Virus record (IMG/VR): IMGVR_UViG_3300010413_000011
Location: 1-64,000 of that record
DNA length: 64,000 bases
Strand: one strand, 5' to 3'
From: a virus
The position numbers and the translations under genes were made by a program. Position 1 is the first letter of the stretch. Every line of letters starts with the position of its first letter. The notes under the pieces were generated by a model, which did not search any database, was not told the origin of the DNA, and saw only the letters and a list, made by a program, of their open reading frames with translations. Shown here piece after piece: positions 26,674-34,443 of the stretch.

Positions 26674-27675
26674 ATGAATCCGACAATTATTTGCGGAGAA
26701 AAGCTATCAGATCCCACTCTCCTTTCAGTTGTGAGAGAAATCCAAGAGAAACTCTGGGACGTGGGAAGTGTTGGTCCGGATAATCCTTTTTGGACATCCA
26801 AAGTCGCACTTCGCGCAGGGATAACAAATCCCGAAGATCCGAGAGCAAAAGAATTTTGGGTCGACGGTGACCCGGGCGCCTGGACAAAAGAAGCAGTGAT
26901 CCATTTCCAACTTCGTCATATTGGTCCGAATAAAATTCCTCTCGATGAAACCGAAAAATTGGGAACCGTGGGAGAAGAAACCTGGTGGGCTCTGGAGCAT
27001 TGTGAAGGAGATTCACAACATCAATGGATCCCTGCGGTGGGTTTAGTGTCTAAAGGCTTGGGTCAAGCGATCGTCGAAGTTTGGGAACATTATATTAATA
27101 AAGGTCTCATCGAAATTCCTTTGGGATCCAATCGAGGACCAGTTATTGAAGGACTCGATCCCAAAAACGAAGGTGGTATCGATGTTTGGACTGGGTACAA
27201 AGGCAAGGCAAGTTCAATCAAGGGGCCTGCCTGGTGCTGTTGGTCTCGAACTGGTATTGAAAGGGAAACGGCATTGATCGTTCTCGGAAAAGATTTGTAT
27301 TTCCAGGGTCACACAGGTCTTTGTTATGCCAATTATCAATGGGGAAAGAAAAAAGGATACTTTGCGACTAAGGACGATGTCATAACTGGTCGAGCCAAAC
27401 TTCCTGTTGGTGCCGCGATGATAATGAATTACGGGGGAACTCGAGGCCATACAGGAACGGTGGCCGGTATCAAATATCAGGGAGACTTACCCGTTCAAAT
27501 CGAAACTCGAGAAGGGAACATCTCCGATCGAGGCGGTCGCCGAATCAGAAGTCTAAAGGCAGACTCAATCAAATGGTTCATCATTTCACCCGAGATAACC
27601 AGCAACAATCCCGACTACATAGGAACCTTTAACACCGGAAGAAAAGTTTCGAGCGAAACCGAAAAAACTAGCTAG
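26674..27675 (+). CDS. Endolysin: peptidoglycan-binding and CHAP-like amidase/peptidase
   Basis: A 333-residue protein with AAAGGAGGT before the ATG. The N-terminal ~110 residues, with GDPGAWTKEAVIHFQ and GTVGEETWWAL, look like a helical peptidoglycan-binding domain. Residues ~130-310 match a CHAP-like cysteine hydrolase: GSNRGP (152-156), GPAWCC with the nucleophile among C188/C189, RGHTGTVAG with H259, and IETREGN near 277-282. It degrades host peptidoglycan at the end of infection. There is no signal peptide, so release depends on the holin encoded downstream. Confidence 0.82.
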   Translation: MNPTIICGEKLSDPTLLSVVREIQEKLWDVGSVGPDNPFWTSKVALRAGITNPEDPRAKEFWVDGDPGAWTKEAVIHFQLRHIGPNKIPLDETEKLGTVGEETWWALEHCEGDSQHQWIPAVGLVSKGLGQAIVEVWEHYINKGLIEIPLGSNRGPVIEGLDPKNEGGIDVWTGYKGKASSIKGPAWCCWSRTGIERETALIVLGKDLYFQGHTGLCYANYQWGKKKGYFATKDDVITGRAKLPVGAAMIMNYGGTRGHTGTVAGIKYQGDLPVQIETREGNISDRGGRRIRSLKADSIKWFIISPEITSNNPDYIGTFNTGRKVSSETEKTS

Positions 27676-27683
27676 GAGGAAAA

Positions 27684-27935
27684 ATGAAAATCCCAAAATT
27701 TCTTCGAAATGGAAAATTCTCCAATACGACTTTGATGTTTTGGATCGTATTGCTGAATACAGTCGTTCTCACAAATGCCACGTGGTGGTTCGCCGTAATT
27801 CGAGGAAGTGAGATGGTGATGGGGGGACTCACAGCCTTGGTTACTCTGATTGGAGTTCCTTTAGCGGCAGTTGGAACTTTTTATCAAGTGTCGAAGTATC
27901 AAGACAACAAACAGACAAATGGTGATGAATCATGA
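27684..27935 (+). CDS. Holin-like membrane protein
   Basis: An 83-residue protein with two hydrophobic spans (about residues 17-38 and 46-66), a basic N-terminus and a charged C-terminal tail, preceded by TAGGAGGA. Size, topology and position between endolysin and spanin-like genes fit a class II holin that permits endolysin release. The start codon of the next gene overlaps its stop. Confidence 0.6.
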   Translation: MKIPKFLRNGKFSNTTLMFWIVLLNTVVLTNATWWFAVIRGSEMVMGGLTALVTLIGVPLAAVGTFYQVSKYQDNKQTNGDES

Positions 27936-28693
27936 CCAAAAAAGAAAAAGTTCTTCTAGTAGTGCTCGCAATTTCTTGGCTAATCATCGGAGGTTATTAT
28001 TATACTGTTAAAGGAGATTGGAACGCAGCTAAAGCCGAAAATAAAGAGTTGCGAGAAAACCTGAAAGACCTTGAGAAGAAAAAAGTTTTGTTGGACGAAC
28101 AAGTTGAGACTCTTCGCCATAACAAGAACATTCTTCTCGAGGAAAAGAAAAAAGCTGACGAAATAATTGTTGACCTCCGAAAGAGAAAAAAACCAATCAA
28201 AATTACAAGAGATATGTCCGATCCTTGTAAAGAATGTGCGCGCAACAACGAAATTTCTGTTACGGTTGAAGACAATCAACATCTTGTTCGAATGAAAGTC
28301 CGCGATGTTTTCCAACCCGAGGAAGGAGGCGAACTCGAATTTTTACCAGAGTTCGACCGACAAATTCTTCAGCCATACGAACAAGCACTCGATAAATGTT
28401 CGGGAGATCTTGGCGAATGTCTAGCCAATTTAGATAGATCCACCAGCGGAACCGTGGGATCAGAACCTGAAAAACCTATTTCCTTTATCAAACAAACTAG
28501 TGTCGCGGTCGGCGCTGGACTAATACCTACCGGCGCTCTAGGTTATACGGGTCGGTTTTCATACCGAGCGATCCGACTAGGTCATTCCAAAAATTTCAAT
28601 GTCACAGCAGGTCCTGATATTTCCGGCAATGCTCAGTTCGATGGATCCAATTTAACGGGCTCCGCTACCCTGGTGGTCGAGGCGACCTGGTAA
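27932..28693 (+). CDS. Spanin-like protein with N-terminal anchor and coiled coil
   Basis: A 253-residue protein. Residues 6-24 form a membrane anchor (KVLLVVLAISWLIIGGYYY). Residues ~30-80 are a charged coiled coil (ENKELRENLKDLEKKKVLLDEQ pattern), as in inner-membrane spanins (Rz). A CKECARN segment follows, and the C-terminal third is beta-rich (SVAVGAGLIPTG, GSATLVVEATW), which classic Rz proteins lack. In the lysis cassette of a Gram-negative phage it would link the two membranes. No separate outer-membrane partner was found. Alternatively it is an unrelated anchored coiled-coil protein. Confidence 0.5.
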   Translation: MTKKEKVLLVVLAISWLIIGGYYYTVKGDWNAAKAENKELRENLKDLEKKKVLLDEQVETLRHNKNILLEEKKKADEIIVDLRKRKKPIKITRDMSDPCKECARNNEISVTVEDNQHLVRMKVRDVFQPEEGGELEFLPEFDRQILQPYEQALDKCSGDLGECLANLDRSTSGTVGSEPEKPISFIKQTSVAVGAGLIPTGALGYTGRFSYRAIRLGHSKNFNVTAGPDISGNAQFDGSNLTGSATLVVEATW

Positions 28694-28731
28694 CCAATCT
28701 CATTCTACCTTCTTAGTACTAAAGAAAAGGC

Positions 28732-28767
28732 TTGATCTTTTTTATAAAGAGATATATAATATCCTTA
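28732..28767 (+). promoter_or_regulatory. Sigma70-type promoter with near-leaderless start
   Basis: TTGATC (28732-28737) and a perfect TATAAT (28755-28760) are separated by exactly 17 bases. Transcription would begin about seven bases after the -10 box, at the ATG of the next gene (28767). There is no ribosome-binding sequence between the -10 box and the ATG. Confidence 0.75.
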
Positions 28768-29213
28768 TGTCAAAATTTGTTAAAAAAGAGAAACGCTTTT
28801 TCGTTAAGTCGTTCGATCGGTGTTTGAAGGACTACCATGGATACATTGCAAATGAAATAAAAATACTTCGCGATCGGCTACCTTCATACACCATTTTAGA
28901 TAACAATGACCTATGGCAAGAGGCCCGCCTTATTTTATTTAAGGTCTGGATGAAATTCGATCCCTCTAGGAACGTCCAATTCCAAACTCTATTAGTTCGA
29001 TACCTCAAAAGATATTTCACAAACATACTCGCCTCCCATTTTAGATCTTGTAGAACTCCCGGTGTTCAAATTGTTGAGTTTGATTGGGAAAATTTAGTTG
29101 ATGAGAATGCCACTCAAATCATTTTCGATGAGGATCTAAGACGACTCCAACTCAGGTATAACAAGAAAAGAAGGAAGTTTGTCAAGGTATCAGATCGGAA
29201 ATGGGCCGCGTAA
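28767..29213 (+). CDS. Sigma factor region 2-like protein
   Basis: A 148-residue protein with a sequence resembling sigma70 region 2: LDNNDLWQEARLILFKVWMKFDPSRNVQFQTLLVRYL (about residues 43-80), where the D-L-x-Q-E-A and F-D-P motifs contact core RNA polymerase and the -10 element. The C-terminal part is basic, and no region 4 is present, so any -35 contact is lost. It may redirect host RNA polymerase to phage promoters or act as a co-regulator. It is expressed from its own promoter, apparently with no leader. It overlaps the helicase gene by 13 bases. Confidence 0.6.
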   Translation: MSKFVKKEKRFFVKSFDRCLKDYHGYIANEIKILRDRLPSYTILDNNDLWQEARLILFKVWMKFDPSRNVQFQTLLVRYLKRYFTNILASHFRSCRTPGVQIVEFDWENLVDENATQIIFDEDLRRLQLRYNKKRRKFVKVSDRKWAA

Positions 29214-30616
29214 AAGCAAAACTAACTATCCGAAACAATTGGACCACACTTGAGACGAATAGTAGTTCGTTTCGAAAGGCGGTCGACACCCATCTAAAAG
29301 TTAAGGACCGGAACGCGTATTACTCTTGGAATCGAATCGGACCTTTGGATCCTTATAAACATTTCCTAACAGATGCCGACAGGTTCATGACCGGCTTGCT
29401 TCCCTCGGTCCTCGAGTTATGCGCAGAGGAGAGTGTCGAGGTCGTCTACAAAGACCAGCGACGGTCTCCGCCGCAAGTCCTGCCCAAAATCCCCAAACTC
29501 AAAGACCTGCGCGACTACCAAAAAAGAGGTATCGAATTATCGTGTTCATCTGCTCGAGGTATTGTGGATGCCGCAACAAATGCGGGAAAGACCAATATCA
29601 TAATTGGAATAGTTCGGCGAGTCCGTTGTCCCTCTTTAATATTGGTTCGAAATGCCGATCCAGTTAAACAACTCCATTCAAATTTTTTGAATCATTTTGA
29701 TCGTTCTTTGATGGGTCAAATACGAGGAGGAGTTTTTGAACCAAATGTGATAACGATTGCTACTGTTCAATCTGTTTATAAATTAAATAACAAATTCTTC
29801 GAACCATTTGAGTGTCTGTTGTTTGATGAATGCGATGAGGCAACTTCCAGAACTAGCAAACTGACGATTCGGAAAATGACTCGAGCATATTATCGAATCG
29901 GTCTATCTGCCACGGCTCTCAAAAAGGATCCAATTCGAAATATGACTTTGACTGGACTGTTCGGACCTCGGTTGTTAGAGGTCTCCCAAAAAGAGTTAGT
30001 ACAGCGAGGAATATCTTGTCAGGCTCGGATTGAATTTTATAGAGTCGAACAACCGGGCTTGAAAAATGCCAATTATGATGATGCCCAGTGGTCAGGCATA
30101 GTTGGAAGCGAGATTAGAAATCGATCCGTCGTCGGAGTGACCCAGGATTATGTCAGAGAAGGTCGGGCTGTTTTTGTTGTGGTTGACAAAAGAGACCACG
30201 GTGAATTATTAGTCCGAGAGTTGGAGGACCTAGGGATCTCTGCTGTTTATGTCCACGGCGGAATTAAAAGTCAAAAGAGATGGTCATATTATGAGAGATT
30301 AGGTAGAGGGATCGATGTTATTGTCGGAACAAAGGTCTTGAACCGCGCACTAAATCTGCCATTGATCTCTGGTATAGTAAATGCAGCAGGTGGATATGCT
30401 GATACCAATACCCTTCAAAGGCTGGGTCGAGGACTTCGACAAAAAGAGGACCCGATGAATCCGCCTCTCCGAGTTGCAGATTTTATGGATGGTCCAAACA
30501 AGTATCTAAGACTGCATTCTAAGCGTAGAAAAAAGACCTATAAAAAAGAGGAGATTTTCGATGTGGTGGAACTCGAATATAAATATAGGCGCCGTTACTT
30601 TACGAAGGCAGAATAA
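29201..30616 (+). CDS. SF2 DNA helicase, UvsW-like
   Basis: A 471-residue protein with SF2 helicase motifs: LRDYQ (Q-like, about 103), ATNAGKTN (Walker A, 125-132), LLFDECDEA (motif II, a DECD variant), GLSATA (motif III) and QRLGRGLRQ (motif VI) in the second RecA-like domain. The N-terminal ~95 residues form a separate small domain, as in T4 UvsW. Such enzymes unwind branched DNA and promote origin and recombination switching. It overlaps the sigma-like gene and is followed by a gene with its own promoter. Confidence 0.8.
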   Translation: MGRVKAKLTIRNNWTTLETNSSSFRKAVDTHLKVKDRNAYYSWNRIGPLDPYKHFLTDADRFMTGLLPSVLELCAEESVEVVYKDQRRSPPQVLPKIPKLKDLRDYQKRGIELSCSSARGIVDAATNAGKTNIIIGIVRRVRCPSLILVRNADPVKQLHSNFLNHFDRSLMGQIRGGVFEPNVITIATVQSVYKLNNKFFEPFECLLFDECDEATSRTSKLTIRKMTRAYYRIGLSATALKKDPIRNMTLTGLFGPRLLEVSQKELVQRGISCQARIEFYRVEQPGLKNANYDDAQWSGIVGSEIRNRSVVGVTQDYVREGRAVFVVVDKRDHGELLVRELEDLGISAVYVHGGIKSQKRWSYYERLGRGIDVIVGTKVLNRALNLPLISGIVNAAGGYADTNTLQRLGRGLRQKEDPMNPPLRVADFMDGPNKYLRLHSKRRKKTYKKEEIFDVVELEYKYRRRYFTKAE

Positions 30617-30709
30617 GGGCTGTATTTTTCCGAAGAAATCTGATGATGAAATTCCTGCAAGTAACTGATTTTACGAACAAAAACAATTCCACCGGAATCC
30701 ACTTTTCGC

Positions 30710-30746
30710 TTGTCTTTTGGAATGTAATGTGGTACGATCCCTATGA
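30710..30746 (+). promoter_or_regulatory. Extended -10 promoter with near-leaderless start
   Basis: TTGTCT (30710-30715), a 17-base spacer, then TACGAT (30733-30738) preceded by TGG as an extended -10 element. Two ATG codons follow at 30743 and 30746. The second sits eight bases past the -10 box, at the expected transcription start, and there is no ribosome-binding sequence. Confidence 0.55.
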
Positions 30747-31159
30747 TGACTGAAATAGCCAAAATAGATCTGAACTGGGCTCGCAACGTTTGGTGTATTG
30801 CAGGAGGAGGCCACCGGGTGATTTTACTGGATGACGCCTCTATTAAGTTGTTGTTGGACCCTGGCGGAGATATGACTCTCACAGTCCCGGTGGATTGGCT
30901 ATTGAAAGTCAACGATCAAGGATTAACGATGGTGGTTATTTCTGTAGCACTGTGGGAGCACGTTAGTTGGAAAACGGCGGCTCTCCGGGTGGCTAAAGGG
31001 GACAGCGGGAAAGGTTGTCTATACTACAAAAGGTCTGCTCTTAAATTATGGCGGATGCTTATCGAGGAGGTTTACGGGAGGAGGTCAGGGAATGGCACAA
31101 GAAGGTTCGCGCCGGTTTGCGAAAAAAGAGAAACCGGCAAGTGGCAAAAAGTTCGTTAA
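30746..31159 (+). CDS. Hypothetical protein from a leaderless-type promoter
   Basis: A 137-residue protein (138 if the preceding ATG is used). The N-terminal half looks like a small beta domain (NVWCIAGGGHRVILLDDASIKLLL, MTLTVPVDWLLKV) and the C-terminal half is basic and helical (KLWRMLIEEVYGRR). No family is recognised. It overlaps the next gene by 68 bases in another frame, and that gene's ribosome site (GGAGG) lies inside its end. Confidence 0.5.
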   Translation: MTEIAKIDLNWARNVWCIAGGGHRVILLDDASIKLLLDPGGDMTLTVPVDWLLKVNDQGLTMVVISVALWEHVSWKTAALRVAKGDSGKGCLYYKRSALKLWRMLIEEVYGRRSGNGTRRFAPVCEKRETGKWQKVR

Positions 31160-32684
31160 ACAAGGCAAGGTTAAAACCAAGGATGGTTGGCCAGTCAAGA
31201 GTGCTTGGCCAACAGAGAGAGGACGAGAATTAGGCACATGGCCTACGGCGGGAAGGTTCGAGTCTCTACCAGGAGATTACAGTACTGAGTACAGCGATCG
31301 AGAGTTAGTAGATCTCAAGGTACAATCTATGAAGAGAGCATTCGGATTAGTGGCACCAGAGGTTTGTGACGACAAAGAACTGCTTTCAGTACTTGCGAGA
31401 CTCGGGCCTAAGACCTTAGTCAAACTGACCGAGATCATCAGAGATCTCGTGCTGTTTTTAGCATATAGGTCGGACGCGCCAAAGACGGCTTTGGGCTTTT
31501 GGCTAAAAGGCGATGGAACCGTAAAGGTTAACAGGCCAGTTCATGCTGGCGGAAACAAAGGGCCTAAACGAAGGCTCGTAAAAAAACAAAGGAGGTTTAC
31601 GATGGCAAAGGGAAAGAAAAAAGAGTCCAAGAAAAAGGACGGCAAGAAAAAAGGGTCGAAGAAGGATGCGCTCAAGGGCTACACCAGAGACGACCTGAAG
31701 AAAATCGCGAAGGAAGTTGGCGTAAAGGTCAAAAAGTCGATGTCCGATGAGGAACTCGTCGAGGCTTTGGAAGCGGCTATTGGGTCCGTAGACCCGGACG
31801 AGTGCTCGTCCAAGGTTACCAAGTTCTACGGCGCTCTCGGCTATGTCATCAAGGACGATGACGACGAAGACGACTCCAAGAAAAAGAAGGGGAAGAAGAG
31901 CAAGAAAAAGTCCGAACCGGAACCCGAGGACGATGAGGACGAAGACGAGGACGAAGACGAAGACGAGGACGAAGACGAAGACGAAGACGAAGATGAAGAC
32001 GAGGACGAAGACGACTCCAAGAAAAAGAAGGGGAAGAAGAGCAAGAAAAAGTCCGAACCGGACGAAGACGAAGACGAAGACGAAGACGAAGACGAAGACG
32101 AAGACGAAGACGAGGACGACGAAGTCGACTCCGACGACGAAGAGGACGAAAGCGAAGCGACCGAGTTCGAAAAAGGCGACCGGGTCGTGGCAGAGATCGA
32201 GGGTGAGGACTACGCCGGCGAGATCATCAAACTGGTCGGCGAGGATGAGGCCAAGATCAAGTTCGATGACGGGGACAAGATGACCTTGGCTCTGTCGGAA
32301 CTCCGGGCCGAAGACGATGACGAGGAAGGCGACGAAGACGAAGACGAAGACGAAGACGAGAAACCCAAGAAGAAGTCCAAGAAAGGCAAGGACCGCAAGG
32401 CAGCGGCCGCCGAAAAGAAAAAGGCCAAAGAGGAGCGCCGGACCAAGATCGAAAAGGGAATCCCGTACTCTGACAAGGCTCTGAACAAAATGATCAGGCG
32501 GGAACTCCTGGTCCTGGCCAGCATACTCGGCGTCAACACCTGGGAACTGAAGGACACTGACAAAATCAGGGAAGCCTGCAAAAAGGCGCAGAAGAAAGGC
32601 AAGGGCGGCTCCGAGAAGTCCGAAAACAAGAAGGAAAAGAAATCGAAGGACAAAAAGTCCAAGAAGAAAAAGAGCAAGAAATAA
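31092..32684 (+). CDS. Long form of acidic SAP/Tudor-like protein with extra N-terminal domain
   Basis: A 530-residue reading frame starting at ATG 31092 behind GGAGG. Residues 1-170 form a basic, then helical, domain (DRELVDLKVQSMKRAFGL, LLSVLARLGPKTLVKLTEII) whose codons are AT-rich like most of the genome. From residue 171 the codon use becomes GC-rich and a second strong ribosome site appears, so the sequence reads like two genes joined in frame. Residues 171-530 are described under the short form. Both products may be made. The N-terminal part has no recognised family. Confidence 0.55.
   Translation: MAQEGSRRFAKKEKPASGKKFVKQGKVKTKDGWPVKSAWPTERGRELGTWPTAGRFESLPGDYSTEYSDRELVDLKVQSMKRAFGLVAPEVCDDKELLSVLARLGPKTLVKLTEIIRDLVLFLAYRSDAPKTALGFWLKGDGTVKVNRPVHAGGNKGPKRRLVKKQRRFTMAKGKKKESKKKDGKKKGSKKDALKGYTRDDLKKIAKEVGVKVKKSMSDEELVEALEAAIGSVDPDECSSKVTKFYGALGYVIKDDDDEDDSKKKKGKKSKKKSEPEPEDDEDEDEDEDEDEDEDEDEDEDEDEDEDDSKKKKGKKSKKKSEPDEDEDEDEDEDEDEDEDEDDEVDSDDEEDESEATEFEKGDRVVAEIEGEDYAGEIIKLVGEDEAKIKFDDGDKMTLALSELRAEDDDEEGDEDEDEDEDEKPKKKSKKGKDRKAAAAEKKKAKEERRTKIEKGIPYSDKALNKMIRRELLVLASILGVNTWELKDTDKIREACKKAQKKGKGGSEKSENKKEKKSKDKKSKKKKSKK
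31602..32684 (+). CDS. Acidic chromatin-like protein with SAP-like and Tudor-like domains
   Basis: A 360-residue product starting at an internal ATG preceded by AAAGGAGGT, as strong as any site in the window. Order: a Lys-rich start; a SAP/Rho-N-like helix pair (GYTRDDLKKIAKEVGVKV, SMSDEELVEAL); long Asp/Glu tracts interleaved with Lys-rich blocks; a small barrel resembling Tudor/SH3-like modules (FEKGDRVVAEIEGEDYAGEI and IKFDDGDKMTLALSEL); more acidic residues; a second SAP-like helix pair (IRRELLVLASILGVNTWEL); and a Lys tail. This combination suggests a DNA- or protein-organising role such as a histone mimic or nucleoid protein. Function is not established. Confidence 0.6.
   Translation: MAKGKKKESKKKDGKKKGSKKDALKGYTRDDLKKIAKEVGVKVKKSMSDEELVEALEAAIGSVDPDECSSKVTKFYGALGYVIKDDDDEDDSKKKKGKKSKKKSEPEPEDDEDEDEDEDEDEDEDEDEDEDEDEDEDDSKKKKGKKSKKKSEPDEDEDEDEDEDEDEDEDEDDEVDSDDEEDESEATEFEKGDRVVAEIEGEDYAGEIIKLVGEDEAKIKFDDGDKMTLALSELRAEDDDEEGDEDEDEDEDEKPKKKSKKGKDRKAAAAEKKKAKEERRTKIEKGIPYSDKALNKMIRRELLVLASILGVNTWELKDTDKIREACKKAQKKGKGGSEKSENKKEKKSKDKKSKKKKSKK
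31866..32061 (+). repeat. Exact 55-base direct repeat plus GAC/GAA tract
   Basis: The same 55 bases occur at 31866-31920 and 32007-32061, offset by 141 bases, so the reading frame is kept. They encode a DDSKKKKGKKSKKKSEP block. Between and after them lie runs of alternating GAC, GAA and GAG codons up to about 32120. The layout points to recent in-frame tandem duplication within the acidic gene. Confidence 0.85.
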
Positions 32685-32714
32685 ATAGTCCTGGGCGTCG
32701 CTCCCCGATTCAAG

Positions 32715-32747
32715 ATGGGGCCGGCCGTAATGGTCGGCCCCATTTTT
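32715..32747 (+). terminator. Terminator between convergent operons
   Basis: ATGGGGCCGGCC (32715-32726) pairs with GGTCGGCCCCAT (32732-32743) as a 12-bp stem with one G-T pair and a 5-base loop, followed by TTTTT on the plus strand. It ends the acidic-protein operon and overlaps the 3' end of the minus-strand primase-helicase gene. Confidence 0.82.
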
Positions 32748-34443
32748 ATCGTTTGAATTTTTTGGGTGAGGTTATCAGAGATTTGGCCCCGTCAAAGTCC
32801 AACCACGTATCCCCTCCCTCGGAGTACCGAGAGCGGTCTATTCTGACCAGGAGACGCCTGGAGAGCACTTTTCTCCTGGCCGCGCTGCCGTCGGTGGTCT
32901 CCTCTCTGTGAAGCACCACAATGGCATCGGCATCCGCCTGAATTAGACCGCTGTCTCGCAGATTTTCAGAGGACATAACCTTGCCATGGAGTTTGGTTGG
33001 TTGAGCGACCAAAATAATTGGAACCTCCAACTCCTCTGCCAATAACTTGAACGAGTTGCTCAAGACACCAATTTCAGCCGTCATATTTTTAACATCGCGG
33101 CAAAGGAAGTTGAGGTTGTCAAAGCAGACTATTTTGATTCCATGGCGTCTCACTGACGCCTTTATCCGGTCGAAAACTTGGTTGGCGGAGTTCCGTCTGT
33201 AGTCCTTGACAAAATAAAGTGGTAAGTTTTTCAGCTCCGCAGCGCTTGCCAGAACCCCGACATCCTCGACCTCCGCCCGTCTCCGGTACAATGAAACCAA
33301 TTTTTTAGCAAGTCTGACGTCCCGCATCTCTAAACAATAGAGCATTGCCGGAGTCTGGCCTCGAGCAAGATGATATAAGACGTTGAGAGCGAAAGTCGTC
33401 TTCCCTACTTTGGGTCGGCCCGAGAGAACTATCAAATCTCCGGGTGCCATTTGGACCATCGTATTAACCTTTTCCCATGGTGTCTTGAGAGTTGAGAGCG
33501 CATCACCATCCATCATTATATTTTCCGCCAGCTCCCAGATCGACTCGGCGGCAGAGACTACAAATGGGATTTTGTACGGTTTAGATTTGTCTAATATTTT
33601 TTGGAATCGTTTTTTGGTCCCACCGAGTTGGAAAAATTCGATGGTATCTTTTCCTTTTGGTAGTTGAACATCATAACATTTGTCGTATCCTACTCTGGCT
33701 GCGAGTTCACCGGCCCCTCTGCGTCCTTTGACATCGTAGTCCAGACTCATATAAACTCGTTCCTTTTGAGATAAGAGATCAATCCATTCGGTAGGGAATC
33801 CCATTGCTCCCGCTGTTATGCCGACCACATTTTTGAATCCCTTCTGCCAAAGGATCATCGCGTCCAATTCACCTTCGGTTATGATAATGACATCATATTT
33901 GTCGATGGCATCTTGGTTAAACAACATGGTCGGACAACCATATACGCGTTTGAACTCTTTTTCGTCTGGAGGGATTGATCGGAATTTCATATTCCAAACT
34001 TTATCCTCGACGGTATGAGGAATGGCCAACCATTTTCGTCCACCTTGTTTCCGGATCCCCAATCGAAAATGTTTGATTGTCTTCAAAGTGAGGCCTCGAC
34101 CACTTAGATATTTAAGAACAGAAAGGTCCTCGAGGAGATTTTCATGGTACTGGTCAACTCGGTTTAGAATTTTTTGAGACTTCTTCGGTATTTTTTTCTT
34201 TTTTCTTTTGTCTCGAAGTCTGGAGGCAGGATCACTCGCATCGCCTACGAGTCGTTTCAATTGTTTCAACGTACCTCTTTCATTACATTTGAAACAATTG
34301 AACTGACCGGTTTCTTTGTTAAGAGAAAAGTGCTCGCCACTATCGCTACAGAAAGGACAAGTTGTAATAACTAATTGTTCGCCCCTTTGTCGATAGTTCC
34401 AACCTCTACTCTTTACAAAATCTTCTACTCTTTTTCTTGCCAT
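32746..34443 (-). CDS. Bifunctional DNA primase-helicase (T7 gp4-like)
   Basis: A 565-residue protein. Residues 29-53 form a zinc-binding primase site (CPFC and CFKC). Residues ~165-250 form the TOPRIM domain: IIITEGELDAM with the catalytic Glu, and YMSLDYDVKG with the metal-binding Asp pair. From ~310 there is a RecA-like hexameric helicase domain: IVLSGRPKVGKTTFALNVLYH (Walker A), LYCLEM, IKIVCFDNLNF (Walker B) and ILVAQPTKL. It primes and unwinds DNA for the polymerase encoded at 37.7 kb. It is the last gene of a short minus-strand operon and overlaps the gene upstream. Confidence 0.9.
   Translation of the reverse strand: MARKRVEDFVKSRGWNYRQRGEQLVITTCPFCSDSGEHFSLNKETGQFNCFKCNERGTLKQLKRLVGDASDPASRLRDKRKKKKIPKKSQKILNRVDQYHENLLEDLSVLKYLSGRGLTLKTIKHFRLGIRKQGGRKWLAIPHTVEDKVWNMKFRSIPPDEKEFKRVYGCPTMLFNQDAIDKYDVIIITEGELDAMILWQKGFKNVVGITAGAMGFPTEWIDLLSQKERVYMSLDYDVKGRRGAGELAARVGYDKCYDVQLPKGKDTIEFFQLGGTKKRFQKILDKSKPYKIPFVVSAAESIWELAENIMMDGDALSTLKTPWEKVNTMVQMAPGDLIVLSGRPKVGKTTFALNVLYHLARGQTPAMLYCLEMRDVRLAKKLVSLYRRRAEVEDVGVLASAAELKNLPLYFVKDYRRNSANQVFDRIKASVRRHGIKIVCFDNLNFLCRDVKNMTAEIGVLSNSFKLLAEELEVPIILVAQPTKLHGKVMSSENLRDSGLIQADADAIVVLHREETTDGSAARRKVLSRRLLVRIDRSRYSEGGDTWLDFDGAKSLITSPKKFKR

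Noticed and set aside
31841-32044. Minus-strand frame coding a long Ser run
   Set aside because: It is the reverse complement of the GAC/GAA tract of the acidic gene; poly-Ser is a by-product and there is no ribosome site.
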